From: JAKASV01 sp964595035
GTDB lineage: Bacteria; Babelota; Babeliae; Babelales; Vermiphilaceae
DNA length: 55,597 nucleotides
Direction: 5' to 3'
Assembly (NCBI GenBank): GCA_964595035.1
Contig: CAZQNW010000001.1
Location: 1-55,597, forward strand
The notes below the pieces were generated by a model that was given only the letters and a program-made list of their open reading frames with translations, was not told the origin of the DNA and ran no database searches. Position numbers and translations under genes: made by a program. Shown piece by piece: positions 41,137 through 49,359 of this stretch (the first letter of the stretch is position 1; each line of letters opens with the position of its first letter).

Positions 41137-42369
41137 ATGATTAATTTAGTATGGTTGCGACAGGATCCTGAAACGGTATTTAAGCTGGTCAGAAAAAAAG
41201 AACCAAAATTTGATATTGAACGGCTGTATGAGCTTGATGCTCAGGTTAGATTGTATCTTTCAGATGTCGAATCACTCAGGCAAAAGAAAAATGAATTAGC
41301 TCAACAAGGTAAAAGAGGCGTTACCCAAGAACTTCGTGATCAATCCATTGAACTGGGTAAGATGTTGAAGAGCAAGGAGCAAGAACTTGCTCGAGTGCAA
41401 AAAGAATTTGATTTATTGTATCTCGGGTGTCCTAATATTCCTTTCGAAGATGTTCCAGAAGGAGATAAAGCTGATAATGTTGTTGTAAAAGTTGTAGGGC
41501 AAAAGCCTGTTTTCAATTTTGATATAAAGAATCATGTAGAACTTGGCGAGCATTTAGGCTGGTTGGATTTTGAGGCGGGTGCTCGTATGGCGGGGAGCCA
41601 ATTTGTTATGTATAAAGGCATGGGAGCTCAATTAGTTTATGCGCTGACGCGTCTCATGTTGACTAATAACCTCAAATATGGCTACGAAATTATGCTGCCT
41701 CCTTGCGTAGCAAATGAAACATCGCTGTTAGTTGCAAGTAATTTCCCAAAATTTAGAGATCAAGTTTACTCTATTCCTGAAGATAATCTTTATTTATCGC
41801 CAACAGCGGAAGTTGTTTTGACCAATCTTTATAGAGAGCAAATCTTTGGTGATGAACAGTTGCCTAAACGTATGACAGCTTGGACAAGCTGCTTCAGACG
41901 TGAAGCTGGCGGTTATGGTTCAACAGAAAGAGGTCTTATTCGTATCCACCAATTTGAAAAAGTTGAAATTTATACCATATGTGAGCCAGAACAGGCAGTA
42001 GCTGAGCATGAGCGTATGATTGCTTGTGCTGAAGATATTTTGCAGCAATTAGGATTGCATTATCGCATTAGTTTGTTAGCGGCTCAAGATTGTTCCTTTG
42101 CTTCGGCCAAAACGTTTGATATTGAAGTATGGCTTCCTGGACAAAATTGTTATTATGAAGTTTCATCCTCAAGCAATTGTACTGATTTTCAAGCTCGTCG
42201 TGGCTCTATCAGATACAAGAAATCCGGCATGAAAAAGCCTGAACTTGTGTATACGTTAAATACTTCGTCATTAGCTGTACCGCGTTTGATGGTTGCACTA
42301 CTTGAAACGTACCAGCAAGCTGATGGAACTGTTGTATTACCAGAAATACTGACTAAATTTATGCTTTGA
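41137..42369 (+). CDS. serS: Seryl-tRNA synthetase
   Basis: Charges tRNA-Ser (and tRNA-Sec where present). The N-terminal long coiled-coil arm (about 30-105) holds VESLRQKKNELAQQGKRG, and the class II core has GAQLVYALTRLM, LPPCVANETSLL, LSPTAEVVLTNLYRE, TSCFRREAGGYG, RIHQFEKVE, and motif 3 YEVSSSSNCTDFQARR. The 410-residue length is a little below the usual 420-430. The start is the first ATG. Its stop overlaps the next gene by one base (TGATG). Confidence 0.95.
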   Translation: MINLVWLRQDPETVFKLVRKKEPKFDIERLYELDAQVRLYLSDVESLRQKKNELAQQGKRGVTQELRDQSIELGKMLKSKEQELARVQKEFDLLYLGCPNIPFEDVPEGDKADNVVVKVVGQKPVFNFDIKNHVELGEHLGWLDFEAGARMAGSQFVMYKGMGAQLVYALTRLMLTNNLKYGYEIMLPPCVANETSLLVASNFPKFRDQVYSIPEDNLYLSPTAEVVLTNLYREQIFGDEQLPKRMTAWTSCFRREAGGYGSTERGLIRIHQFEKVEIYTICEPEQAVAEHERMIACAEDILQQLGLHYRISLLAAQDCSFASAKTFDIEVWLPGQNCYYEVSSSSNCTDFQARRGSIRYKKSGMKKPELVYTLNTSSLAVPRLMVALLETYQQADGTVVLPEILTKFML

Positions 42370-43244
42370 TGAATATGTTATCAAAAGAAGTTTTGAAAAA
42401 AATTGCTGAAATTGAGATACATACAAGACGCATATTAAGTAGCACACTCATGGGTGATAGCAGGTCGGCTCAAAAAGGTTCAGGATTTGAATTTAATCAA
42501 ATTCGGGACTATCAGATGGGTGATGATGTTCGTTCTATTGATTGGAAAGCATCTGCAAGGTCAGGTAAGATTCTTGTAAAGGAATATATCGAAGAACGTA
42601 ATCGTACAATAATGATTTTACTTGATCTGTCAGCCTCTACTTCATTTGCATCAAATTCTATGAGCGGTGCGGATATTTTAAAGCAGGTTGCTGCAGTATT
42701 ATCATTGGTTGCTGGTTACAGCAAAGATCGTGTCGGATTAATTTTGTATACGGATAAGATAGAATATGTAATCCCTCCGGCAATGGGACATATGCATGTT
42801 CATACTATAATAAAGCAGATCTTTTCCCAGCAAACAACATCAAAAAAAACTAATGGAGCTCTTGCGATTGAGCGGCTAAAACAGATGAAAGATAAAAAGA
42901 CGGCAGTTTTTTTGTTGTCTGATTGTATCGATGAAAGTCTGGATTATTCGTTAAAGTCAATTGCCTCGAATCATGAAATTGTTGTGATACGGTGCCTTGA
43001 TAAACTTGTTAAATCGTTTCCTTCTGTGGGCTTTTTAACTGTTTATGATCCTGAAGATGACAAGACATGTCTTTTGGATACGCGTTCAGGAAAACGCGTT
43101 GGCATTGCAGATTATTTGGAAGATAGGATTGTTGCGCAAAAACGCCTTTATACCAAGTATGGTATCGATTGTCTTGATTTAAAAAACAACGAAACTTTTA
43201 TTGATGATGTTATACGATTCTTCCGTAGGCGCATGACCTACTAA
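42369..43244 (+). CDS. DUF58-domain protein
   Basis: A 291-residue cytoplasmic protein with a von Willebrand A-like fold. The DUF58 signature is plain: GSGFEFNQIRDYQMGDDVRS, IDWKASARSGKILVKEYIEE, then the metal-ion-dependent adhesion-like segment ILLDLSASTSF. DUF58 proteins usually sit in MoxR/Bat operons and are thought to act in envelope stress or complex assembly together with a MoxR ATPase. Here no MoxR gene precedes it; serS does. The start overlaps the serS stop as TGATG. A DUF4381-like gene follows. Confidence 0.88.
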   Translation: MNMLSKEVLKKIAEIEIHTRRILSSTLMGDSRSAQKGSGFEFNQIRDYQMGDDVRSIDWKASARSGKILVKEYIEERNRTIMILLDLSASTSFASNSMSGADILKQVAAVLSLVAGYSKDRVGLILYTDKIEYVIPPAMGHMHVHTIIKQIFSQQTTSKKTNGALAIERLKQMKDKKTAVFLLSDCIDESLDYSLKSIASNHEIVVIRCLDKLVKSFPSVGFLTVYDPEDDKTCLLDTRSGKRVGIADYLEDRIVAQKRLYTKYGIDCLDLKNNETFIDDVIRFFRRRMTY

Positions 43245-43254
43245 AAGGGTGTCG

Positions 43255-43767
43255 ATGAACAATTCTCATATGGATGACTTCTACGATATTTTTGGGGTTT
43301 GGCATGAACCATGGTGGCAAAGTACTGCATGCAAGGTTATTGTTTTAATTGTAACGATTAGCATTGTGATATGGTTAACATATCTTATCTTTAAAAAAAT
43401 TTTTATAAAGAAAAAAGTTAGACCTTGTTGGGAGGTTGCTTTAACAAATCTAGAAAACCTGAGAATGCCAAATGTATTTTCTGTCGACAAAGCCAAAAGC
43501 TTTTATTTTCAATTAACAAACATTATTAAACGCTATATTACTGAACGTTATGGAATCGCTGTACAGGGTAGTACTGAAAAAGAAATTTTGTCTTATCTTG
43601 AAGAGCAAATCAACTTTCCTAAAGATATATTGCCGGTTGCGCGTGATATTTTTTGTCATGCAAGCAGCATAAAATTTGCCAATGAACCTGCGCTTGTTGA
43701 GCAGATGGAACAGGACCTTGCTTTGGGGGTGCGATTGGTAAAAGAAACTATACCTTTAAATAAGTAA
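43255..43767 (+). CDS. DUF4381-like Bat-operon membrane protein
   Basis: A 170-residue protein with one membrane segment (about 23-47, VIVLIVTISIVIWLTYLIF) after an acidic periplasmic start with WHEPWWQS, and a cytoplasmic helical domain (about 60-170). The pattern FYFQLTNIIKRYITERYGIA and ASSIKFANEPALVEQM fits the DUF4381 group that follows DUF58 in Bat operons. AAAGGG precedes the ATG at 43255; an in-frame GTG at 43249 is less likely. Placement after DUF58 supports the call; sequence alone is moderate evidence. Confidence 0.75.
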   Translation: MNNSHMDDFYDIFGVWHEPWWQSTACKVIVLIVTISIVIWLTYLIFKKIFIKKKVRPCWEVALTNLENLRMPNVFSVDKAKSFYFQLTNIIKRYITERYGIAVQGSTEKEILSYLEEQINFPKDILPVARDIFCHASSIKFANEPALVEQMEQDLALGVRLVKETIPLNK

Positions 43768-43790
43768 TATTAGATTACATCGAGACTTGT

Positions 43791-44939
43791 ATGCAATTTT
43801 CCCTTGCAGATACTGTTTGTTCATTTTATATTCATTGGCCATTTTGTACCTCGAGATGCTCATATTGCCCTTTTATTGCTCTTGCGTGTCATAATCAGTA
43901 TATGCAAAGATATCATGATGCCTTGATGCTGGAAATCGATGCTTTTGCGGATCTGTACGATCAATGCGTTATTCCTACTTTGTATCTTGGAGGGGGAACT
44001 CCCAGTACCTGGCCGGATAGGCTACTACTTGACATGTCTGGTAAAATTAAAAGTGTATTTTGTATTGATCGGCTTGGTGAAGTAACTATTGAAGTTAATC
44101 CTGGTACAGTTAGTTATAATCAATTATATATGTGGCGAAAGTGCGGCATTAATAGGCTTAGTATAGGAGTTCAGTATGGAGATTCGACTATTTTAGCTGC
44201 ATTGAATCGATTCCAAACAGAGGAAGACGTGACACAGCTTCTTTTACATGCTTCGCGGGAATTTGATAATGTATCCGTTGATATTATGCTTGGCTTACCG
44301 GGTGTAGATAAAAGTGGGTGGGTATCTTTTATGCACAAAGTGGTTTCTTGGCCTGTAAAGCATATTTCCTTGTATTGCCTTATGGTTCATGAGCAAACAC
44401 CTCTTTATTATAATGTGAAACGTGGTGATGTGAAAATTCCAGATGAGGGGTTAATTGCGGATTTATATTGTTGGTCTATAGATTTTTTAGCCCAGCATGG
44501 TTTTTTACAGTACGAAGTGTCGAATTTTGCTCGTCAGGGCTATGAGTCTCAGCATAATATTGTTTATTGGGACAGGAAGCCTTATAAAGGTTTCGGGCTG
44601 GGAGCCTGTTCTTTTGACGGGAATAGCCGCTTCATGAATGAAAAGAACCTTATGCGTTATATTGAAACAGTAGAACAAAAAAAAGACCCTGCAATATTTG
44701 CTGAATTATTGAGTGCTGACGATATTCGACTTGAAATGATTATGTTGGGGCTACGAAGAAATAAGGGTATAAGCTATAATTTTTTGCTGGAGGGGTTAAG
44801 TTTAGAGAGAAGGTCTATCTTAGAGGGGAAAATTAAATATTTGTGTGATTCCAATTTGTTGCTAGTTGAGGATGGGTTCTTGCGATTAACTGCGGCTGGT
44901 TTCGTCGTAGAACAAGAGATCATAGCTGAGCTGGCATAG
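43791..44939 (+). CDS. hemW: HemW-like radical SAM protein
   Basis: The radical SAM cluster motif CxxxCxxC lies at Cys19, Cys23 and Cys26 (FCTSRCSYCPF), with the SAM segment YLGGGTPS (about 64-71), VTIEVNPGTV, GINRLSIGVQ and SVDIMLGLPG. The 382-residue length is normal for HemW, formerly called oxygen-independent coproporphyrinogen III oxidase. HemW proteins are heme chaperones; true HemN enzymes have a longer N-terminus. Whether this cell makes heme cannot be seen here. The start is the first ATG. Confidence 0.9.
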   Translation: MQFSLADTVCSFYIHWPFCTSRCSYCPFIALACHNQYMQRYHDALMLEIDAFADLYDQCVIPTLYLGGGTPSTWPDRLLLDMSGKIKSVFCIDRLGEVTIEVNPGTVSYNQLYMWRKCGINRLSIGVQYGDSTILAALNRFQTEEDVTQLLLHASREFDNVSVDIMLGLPGVDKSGWVSFMHKVVSWPVKHISLYCLMVHEQTPLYYNVKRGDVKIPDEGLIADLYCWSIDFLAQHGFLQYEVSNFARQGYESQHNIVYWDRKPYKGFGLGACSFDGNSRFMNEKNLMRYIETVEQKKDPAIFAELLSADDIRLEMIMLGLRRNKGISYNFLLEGLSLERRSILEGKIKYLCDSNLLLVEDGFLRLTAAGFVVEQEIIAELA

Positions 44940-45013
44940 TTATTTAGGTTATTACGGTTTATTTAACAACAAGTGGTTTTTATTTTTTTTATACAATTTT
45001 ATGAGGTAATATT

Positions 45014-45475
45014 ATGGCAAAACATGTAGGTGTCAAACTGCCTGATGATTTAGTAAAGGTTTTAAAAAGTGGCAAAACTGTTGGTGTTTTGGCTACTTTC
45101 TCTGAAAAAGGGTTGCCTCATACGACGCCTATTCAGTGTGTTTACCCAAAAGGATTGGAAAGTATCTTGATCTCTATCCATAAAGATCATACCGGTTATC
45201 ATAATATGGTATGGCAGAAAAAGGTAATGATGTGTTTTATGGACGAAGGTAATGTTGCATACAGCGTATTGGCCCGTTCAGGTGTCGTAAGAGCTCCATC
45301 CTTGGTTCATCCTTTAATGAATATTGTACGTTTAGATATTATTGATATTAAAAGTGATCGTTCTGTTCTTTCCAGGGTTGATAAAGGTATCCAATGGAGT
45401 TATACGTCTCCAGAGGCTGAGGAGTTATCAAAGGCCTTGATAAATGAACTTAAGGAATTGGCGGAAACATTGTAA
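45014..45475 (+). CDS. Pyridoxamine 5'-phosphate oxidase-like FMN-binding protein
   Basis: A 153-residue protein of the split-barrel flavin-binding superfamily. The pattern TVGVLATFSEKGLPHTTPIQ, then LESILISIHKDHTGYHNMVW, KKVMMCFMDEGNVAYSVLAR and GVVRAP matches the PNPOx-like group (putative_PNPOx domain), which binds FMN or F420-type cofactors. No catalytic role can be assigned; members include heme-utilisation and general stress proteins. TGAGG lies upstream. It stands 75 bases after hemW, which allows but does not prove a shared role in redox or heme chemistry. Confidence 0.8.
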   Translation: MAKHVGVKLPDDLVKVLKSGKTVGVLATFSEKGLPHTTPIQCVYPKGLESILISIHKDHTGYHNMVWQKKVMMCFMDEGNVAYSVLARSGVVRAPSLVHPLMNIVRLDIIDIKSDRSVLSRVDKGIQWSYTSPEAEELSKALINELKELAETL

Positions 45476-45515
45476 TTTTAAAAGTAGAGCATAAAAAAGA
45501 GTATAAGGATTCATT

Positions 45516-46790
45516 ATGTGTATGTTAGTGATGAGCATCATTATGGGCGGATTATCTCTCACCGGTTTTTTATTGGGGCAGCAACCACTACGTATGGTTG
45601 AAGCTCCTAAGGCTGTAGAGGAGCCTAAATTAATATTTTCCGAAGTTCCACGTAATGAAGCACAAGGAAATGCACACGTGGAGTCGGTTCTGGAAGGCAA
45701 GGAGCTTGCAACTGGAAATGTTATTGTACCGACCAGAGAGCCTAATAAAGTAGTTGAGCCTAATAAAGTAGTTTTAACTACAAAAGATGATGCAGCTGTT
45801 AAAAAGCAGGAGACAAATACTATTGCCATAGCAAAGGAGCCTATTGCAGGCGTTGGAGAAGATGCCACAAAGCAAGAGGCTCAAAAAGCGCAAGAACCTC
45901 AGAATTCTAGCGAAATGATTAGTATAGATACCATTGATCTAGACCAACCTGAAGGCAACTGGCTCAATAAAAGGATTTGGTGGGAGAGAGCAAAGGACAA
46001 ATACAAAGAATGCCGTGACGTGTACGAGGGAATTTTTTCTTCAAGAATGATTTTTTTGGAAAAACGTGCTGAAATTGAAAAAACAATTTTGAATCCTTTT
46101 TATAGAGGTGTAGGGCTCGAACAATCTGAAATACGTGATATTCTAATGAACTTGATTGAAGATATCGAGCGTGAGCGAGAAGAATCAGGTTTTTTAGATG
46201 AAAGAGAGCGCGAATTTCTTGATAAACTTATACTTTCAAAAAAAGATCTTGAACAGCTAAAGTTGGATATTGATATTATTGAGGATATAGATACGCATAT
46301 TGATAAAGCAATCAATACCTTGAATGGTAAAATAAATGAAGCTCATCGGTTTGAACAATCTGCTTGGCAAGAATTTGAAGCAATAGCGCATGAGTTAAGT
46401 GACAAAAAAGCCTATGAACGTTATTATGTGATTGATGGGTTACACAAAAACCTCAAAGAGCTAAAAAAATATATAGATCACGAATTTTCCAGTTATTTTG
46501 ATAGTTTGATTCAAGCGGCAAAAGATAAAACTGAACGAGCTAAAAAAGAAATACAAGAGTTAAAAGAGCGTGGCATAGACTTAAAGGAGCAGTTCGGACT
46601 TTTGGTAGCTGAAAGCCAAATGAGTGATGAGGAGCAGGCAAGAATTGCTGAACAGAAGGCTGCAGAAGCTGCGAAAAAAGCAGCAAAAGTTCCATCAGCA
46701 GGTTTTTTTGTTAAGATATGGAATGCCGTTGTAAGCTTCTTTAAAGCTCTTTGGAACCTCTTGTTTGGTTGGTGGCTCTATAAAGTATAA
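45516..46790 (+). CDS. Large coiled-coil protein with hydrophobic segments at both ends
   Basis: A 424-residue protein I cannot assign to a family. It begins with a hydrophobic anchor (about 1-21, MCMLVMSIIMGGLSLTGFLL). A charged, probably disordered linker (about 28-150) includes a twice-repeated EPNKVV. A long helical coiled-coil region (about 170-385) is rich in Glu, Lys and Leu (REREESGFLDEREREFLDKL and similar). The C-terminus is a hydrophobic, Trp-rich segment (about 395-424; FFKALWNLLFGWWLYKV). AAGGA lies upstream of the ATG. It stands alone between the flavin-binding gene and tRNA-Leu. A stalk joining two membranes or a surface protein is possible but is inference. Confidence 0.7.
   Translation: MCMLVMSIIMGGLSLTGFLLGQQPLRMVEAPKAVEEPKLIFSEVPRNEAQGNAHVESVLEGKELATGNVIVPTREPNKVVEPNKVVLTTKDDAAVKKQETNTIAIAKEPIAGVGEDATKQEAQKAQEPQNSSEMISIDTIDLDQPEGNWLNKRIWWERAKDKYKECRDVYEGIFSSRMIFLEKRAEIEKTILNPFYRGVGLEQSEIRDILMNLIEDIEREREESGFLDEREREFLDKLILSKKDLEQLKLDIDIIEDIDTHIDKAINTLNGKINEAHRFEQSAWQEFEAIAHELSDKKAYERYYVIDGLHKNLKELKKYIDHEFSSYFDSLIQAAKDKTERAKKEIQELKERGIDLKEQFGLLVAESQMSDEEQARIAEQKAAEAAKKAAKVPSAGFFVKIWNAVVSFFKALWNLLFGWWLYKV
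45738..45773 (+). repeat. Perfect 18-bp tandem duplication inside the coiled-coil gene
   Basis: GAGCCTAATAAAGTAGTT occurs at 45738-45755 and again at 45756-45773, giving two copies of EPNKVV in the linker. Because 18 is a multiple of three, copy-number change would keep the frame. Confidence 0.95.
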
Positions 46791-46796
46791 TTTTGC

Positions 46797-46862
46797 CACA
46801 AAGCTTCTCTGAAAAGCTCTTGATCATACTTGATCCGGGTTGAAGCATATGGCAGCTTTGTG
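46797..46862 (+). other. Structured region between the coiled-coil gene and tRNA-Leu
   Basis: CACAAAGCT at 46797-46805 is the exact reverse complement of AGCTTTGTG at 46854-46862, and inside is a small hairpin GATCA-TACT-TGATC (46822-46835). A TTTTTTT run begins about ten bases after the outer stem. It may be a complex terminator of the upstream gene or a small RNA; there is no protein-coding signal. Confidence 0.5.
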
Positions 46863-46887
46863 CATTGAAAAATTTTTTTGCAAAAGT

Positions 46888-46916
46888 TTGATAAGATGCC
46901 ATACATGTGATACATT
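46888..46916 (+). promoter_or_regulatory. Putative promoter of tRNA-Leu
   Basis: TTGATA at 46888-46893, 17 bases, then TACATT at 46911-46916, with an upstream TG one base before the -10. The tRNA starts 22 bases after the hexamer. Confidence 0.55.
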
Positions 46917-46937
46917 ACTATCATGTTTGATTGAAAT

Positions 46938-47024
46938 GCCGAAGTGGTGAAATTGGCAGACACGCAGCCTTGAGGTGGCTGTGGGAGAAATCCTGTAGGG
47001 GTTCGAGTCCCCTCTTCGGCACCA
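46938..47024 (+). tRNA. tRNA-Leu (anticodon GAG)
   Basis: The acceptor stem GCCGAAG pairs with CTTCGGC at 47014-47020, and CCA is encoded. The anticodon stem CAGCC/GGCTG closes the loop TTGAGGT with GAG at 46972-46974. A long variable arm (GTGGGAGAAATCCTGT region) marks a class II tRNA, as expected for Leu. T arm AGGGGTTCGAGTCCCCT is present. Confidence 0.97.
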
Positions 47025-47079
47025 TTTTGTAGATTAATGAATTGTAGTGTTAAATGAGGTGGTAGAGAAGGGTTGTAAT

Positions 47080-48624
47080 ATGAATTTTTCAGGTCACCGA
47101 TTTAATTTTATTTCTATTGGTTTGTGGACGTTGTTAGCCATTGTGTGCGTTATAATTCTCTATCCTCTTCGAGAAAAATTACGTTTTGGTATTGATTTGG
47201 TTGGTGGAACCTATATCACCCTAGAAGTTCAAACTGACAAAGCTGTTGAAGCTGATTTGGCTGAAAAGATGCTTATGTTACCGGATAAGCTAAAAAAGGC
47301 ACATAAGCCTTTACCTTTGACCAAAGAAGTTAAAGATGAAACGCTTATATTAACTTTTGATAATGCCCAGGCGTTACAAGATGTTGCATCACATCTTACA
47401 TTGTCCGAGCCACAATTAAAGCAAGTTGTTGAGGGGACCACGTTAAAGTTGAGATTTGAAGATAAGTTTGCAAAAAAGATCAAAGAAGAAGCTGTTCGTC
47501 GAGATATTGAGGTGTTACATTCGCGACTGAATAAATTGAATGTTGAAGAAACACCTATTGCCAAACAAGGCGAAAAGAATATTGTTATTGAGCTTCCTGG
47601 TATTGATGATCCTCAGAAAGCTAAGGCCATGATTGGTAAGATGGCAAAATTAGAATTCAAGATTGTTGAACGGGAAGCAGGTAGCAAAGAAGACCTACTG
47701 TATGAAATTGAAGGAGAAGAGCTTCCACCGGATAAAGAAATTGTTCATGGTAAAGAAGGCGGTTATTTCCTACTTTCTAAATATACCGACATAACGGGTA
47801 AGTTGCTTAAGGATGCTAAAGCTGGCTTAGGCGGGCATACGGGAGTTGAACCCGTTGTTAAATTCCAATTCAATGAAAGTGGTTCTGAAAAGTTTTATGA
47901 ATTAACTCGTAAAAACTTTGGTAAAAGGCTTGCTATAGTATTGGATGGCGAAGTTCTTCTAGCTCCAACAATTCAACAAGCCCTTAAAGGGAGTGGCGAG
48001 ATTACCGGTATGGGTTCACCTGATGCTTGTAAAGAACTTTCAATTTTACTCAAATCGGGTTCCTTTGCAGCTCCTGTTACCTTTGAAGAGGAACGACAAA
48101 TTGGGCCGTCTCTTGGTTCAGATTTGATCTATAAAGGCCTTATGTCATGCTTGATTGGGCTATTACTCCTATTAGTATTCAGTGTATTCTATTATAAGCT
48201 GTCAGGAGTGTTGTCATTCATAGCCTTAGTGTACAACTTGCTCTTGATTTTAGTTGGTATGTATTGGTTGGGCGCAACGTTGACGTTACCTGGTATCGCA
48301 GGATTAGTGTTAACGGTTGGTATGGCTATTGATTGTTCAATTCTTATCTATGAGCATATTCGTGAAGAATTGGCTGCTGGAGTTAGTGTAAAGACGGCAG
48401 TTAATAACGGATTCTCCAGTGCAATGGTTGTAATTCTCGATTCTAATATAACCCACATATTGACAGCACTTATTTTGTATAAGTTTGGAACAGGTCCTAT
48501 TAAAGGTTTTGCTGTAACATTACTACTTGGTACTATAGCAACTTTAATTACAGGCTTGACCTTCTTGCGTTCTACGTTTAACTTTATATTAGAAACATTT
48601 GATATAAAGAAATTAAGTATCTAA
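47080..48624 (+). CDS. secD: Protein translocase subunit SecD
   Basis: SecD (with SecF) pulls exported proteins through SecYEG using the proton gradient. Seen: the first membrane helix (about 8-26), LRFGIDLVGGTYITLEV, the periplasmic domains with VIELPGIDDPQKAKAMIGK and LAIVLDGEVLLAPTIQ, then five C-terminal membrane segments with GIAGLVLTVGMAIDCSILIY and EHIREELAAG. The 514-residue length is normal for SecD alone. I start at ATG 47080, with AAGGG upstream; a GTG at 47047 lies in a poorly conserved extension. secF does not follow; a tRNA and pgsA do. Confidence 0.95.
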   Translation: MNFSGHRFNFISIGLWTLLAIVCVIILYPLREKLRFGIDLVGGTYITLEVQTDKAVEADLAEKMLMLPDKLKKAHKPLPLTKEVKDETLILTFDNAQALQDVASHLTLSEPQLKQVVEGTTLKLRFEDKFAKKIKEEAVRRDIEVLHSRLNKLNVEETPIAKQGEKNIVIELPGIDDPQKAKAMIGKMAKLEFKIVEREAGSKEDLLYEIEGEELPPDKEIVHGKEGGYFLLSKYTDITGKLLKDAKAGLGGHTGVEPVVKFQFNESGSEKFYELTRKNFGKRLAIVLDGEVLLAPTIQQALKGSGEITGMGSPDACKELSILLKSGSFAAPVTFEEERQIGPSLGSDLIYKGLMSCLIGLLLLLVFSVFYYKLSGVLSFIALVYNLLLILVGMYWLGATLTLPGIAGLVLTVGMAIDCSILIYEHIREELAAGVSVKTAVNNGFSSAMVVILDSNITHILTALILYKFGTGPIKGFAVTLLLGTIATLITGLTFLRSTFNFILETFDIKKLSI

Positions 48625-48634
48625 AAAATTGGTT

Positions 48635-48711
48635 GGCGACGTAGCTCAGCTGGTTAGAGCGGCGGAATCATAATCCGTAGGTCCGGGGTTCAAGTCCCTG
48701 CGTCGCCACCA
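48635..48711 (+). tRNA. tRNA with anticodon CAU, probably elongator tRNA-Met
   Basis: The acceptor stem GGCGACG pairs with CGTCGCC, and CCA is encoded. D stem GCTC/GAGC, the anticodon stem closing loop ATCATAA with CAT at 48669-48671, and T arm GGGGTTCAAGTCCCT are present. The first pair is G1-C72 and the anticodon stem lacks the three G:C pairs of an initiator, so it is elongator Met or Ile2; overall it resembles elongator Met tRNAs. It lies 10 bases after secD and 13 bases before pgsA, so it is probably processed from their transcript. Confidence 0.93.
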
Positions 48712-48724
48712 TAATTCTAAAAAA

Positions 48725-49351
48725 ATGAAATTCACAAATATCTTTAATCTTCCCAACATTCTTACATTGATTAGGTTAATTCTTTCGCCGGTAATGCTGC
48801 CGGTTCTTGTTGTCTATATACTTCCCCTCAATATTTTTTGGATAAACTGTTCTTTAGCCGGATTATTTGTTTTGTTTAGTCTTACAGATTTTTTTGATGG
48901 ACTTTTAGCCCGACGTTATGAGCAGGTTAGCTCATTCGGTCGTTTTTTGGACCCTATTGCGGATAAGTTTCTTGTTTATTCTGTGTTGATAGCATTATTG
49001 GCTATTAACAAGTTATTTTTTGTTTGGGTGTTGGTGTTAATTGGCCGTGAGTTCTTTGTATTAGGTTTGCGTCAAATTGCACTTGAAAACAACTTTTCAA
49101 TCCAAGTTTCTTGGCTGGCTAAATGTAAGACATTGTTTCAAACGATGTATCTTACTATTCTTATCGCGAATCCATTTCATACGTTATCACGGTCAGAATT
49201 TTCGCGTTGTATAGCCGACTTATACAGATCACCTATCTGGACTTCTGTTGAAATGCTTTTACTCGTGTTAGCAGTATCAATGTCTATAATTTCTGCTATG
49301 CGTTATTACCAACATTTTATAGTGAGCTATATAGAGCATAAAAATACATAG
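48725..49351 (+). CDS. pgsA: CDP-diacylglycerol--glycerol-3-phosphate 3-phosphatidyltransferase
   Basis: PgsA makes phosphatidylglycerol phosphate in the inner membrane. The CDP-alcohol phosphatidyltransferase motif is complete: DGLLARRYEQVSSFGRFLD followed by PIAD, giving D-G-x2-A-R-x8-G-x3-D-x3-D. The N-terminal NLPNILTLIRLILSPVMLP is typical. Hydrophobic segments number five or six. The 208 residues exceed the usual 180 slightly. The gene lies after the tRNA-Met, and its end is convergent with gap. Confidence 0.92.
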   Translation: MKFTNIFNLPNILTLIRLILSPVMLPVLVVYILPLNIFWINCSLAGLFVLFSLTDFFDGLLARRYEQVSSFGRFLDPIADKFLVYSVLIALLAINKLFFVWVLVLIGREFFVLGLRQIALENNFSIQVSWLAKCKTLFQTMYLTILIANPFHTLSRSEFSRCIADLYRSPIWTSVEMLLLVLAVSMSIISAMRYYQHFIVSYIEHKNT

Positions 49352-49359
49352 TTAGGCAC

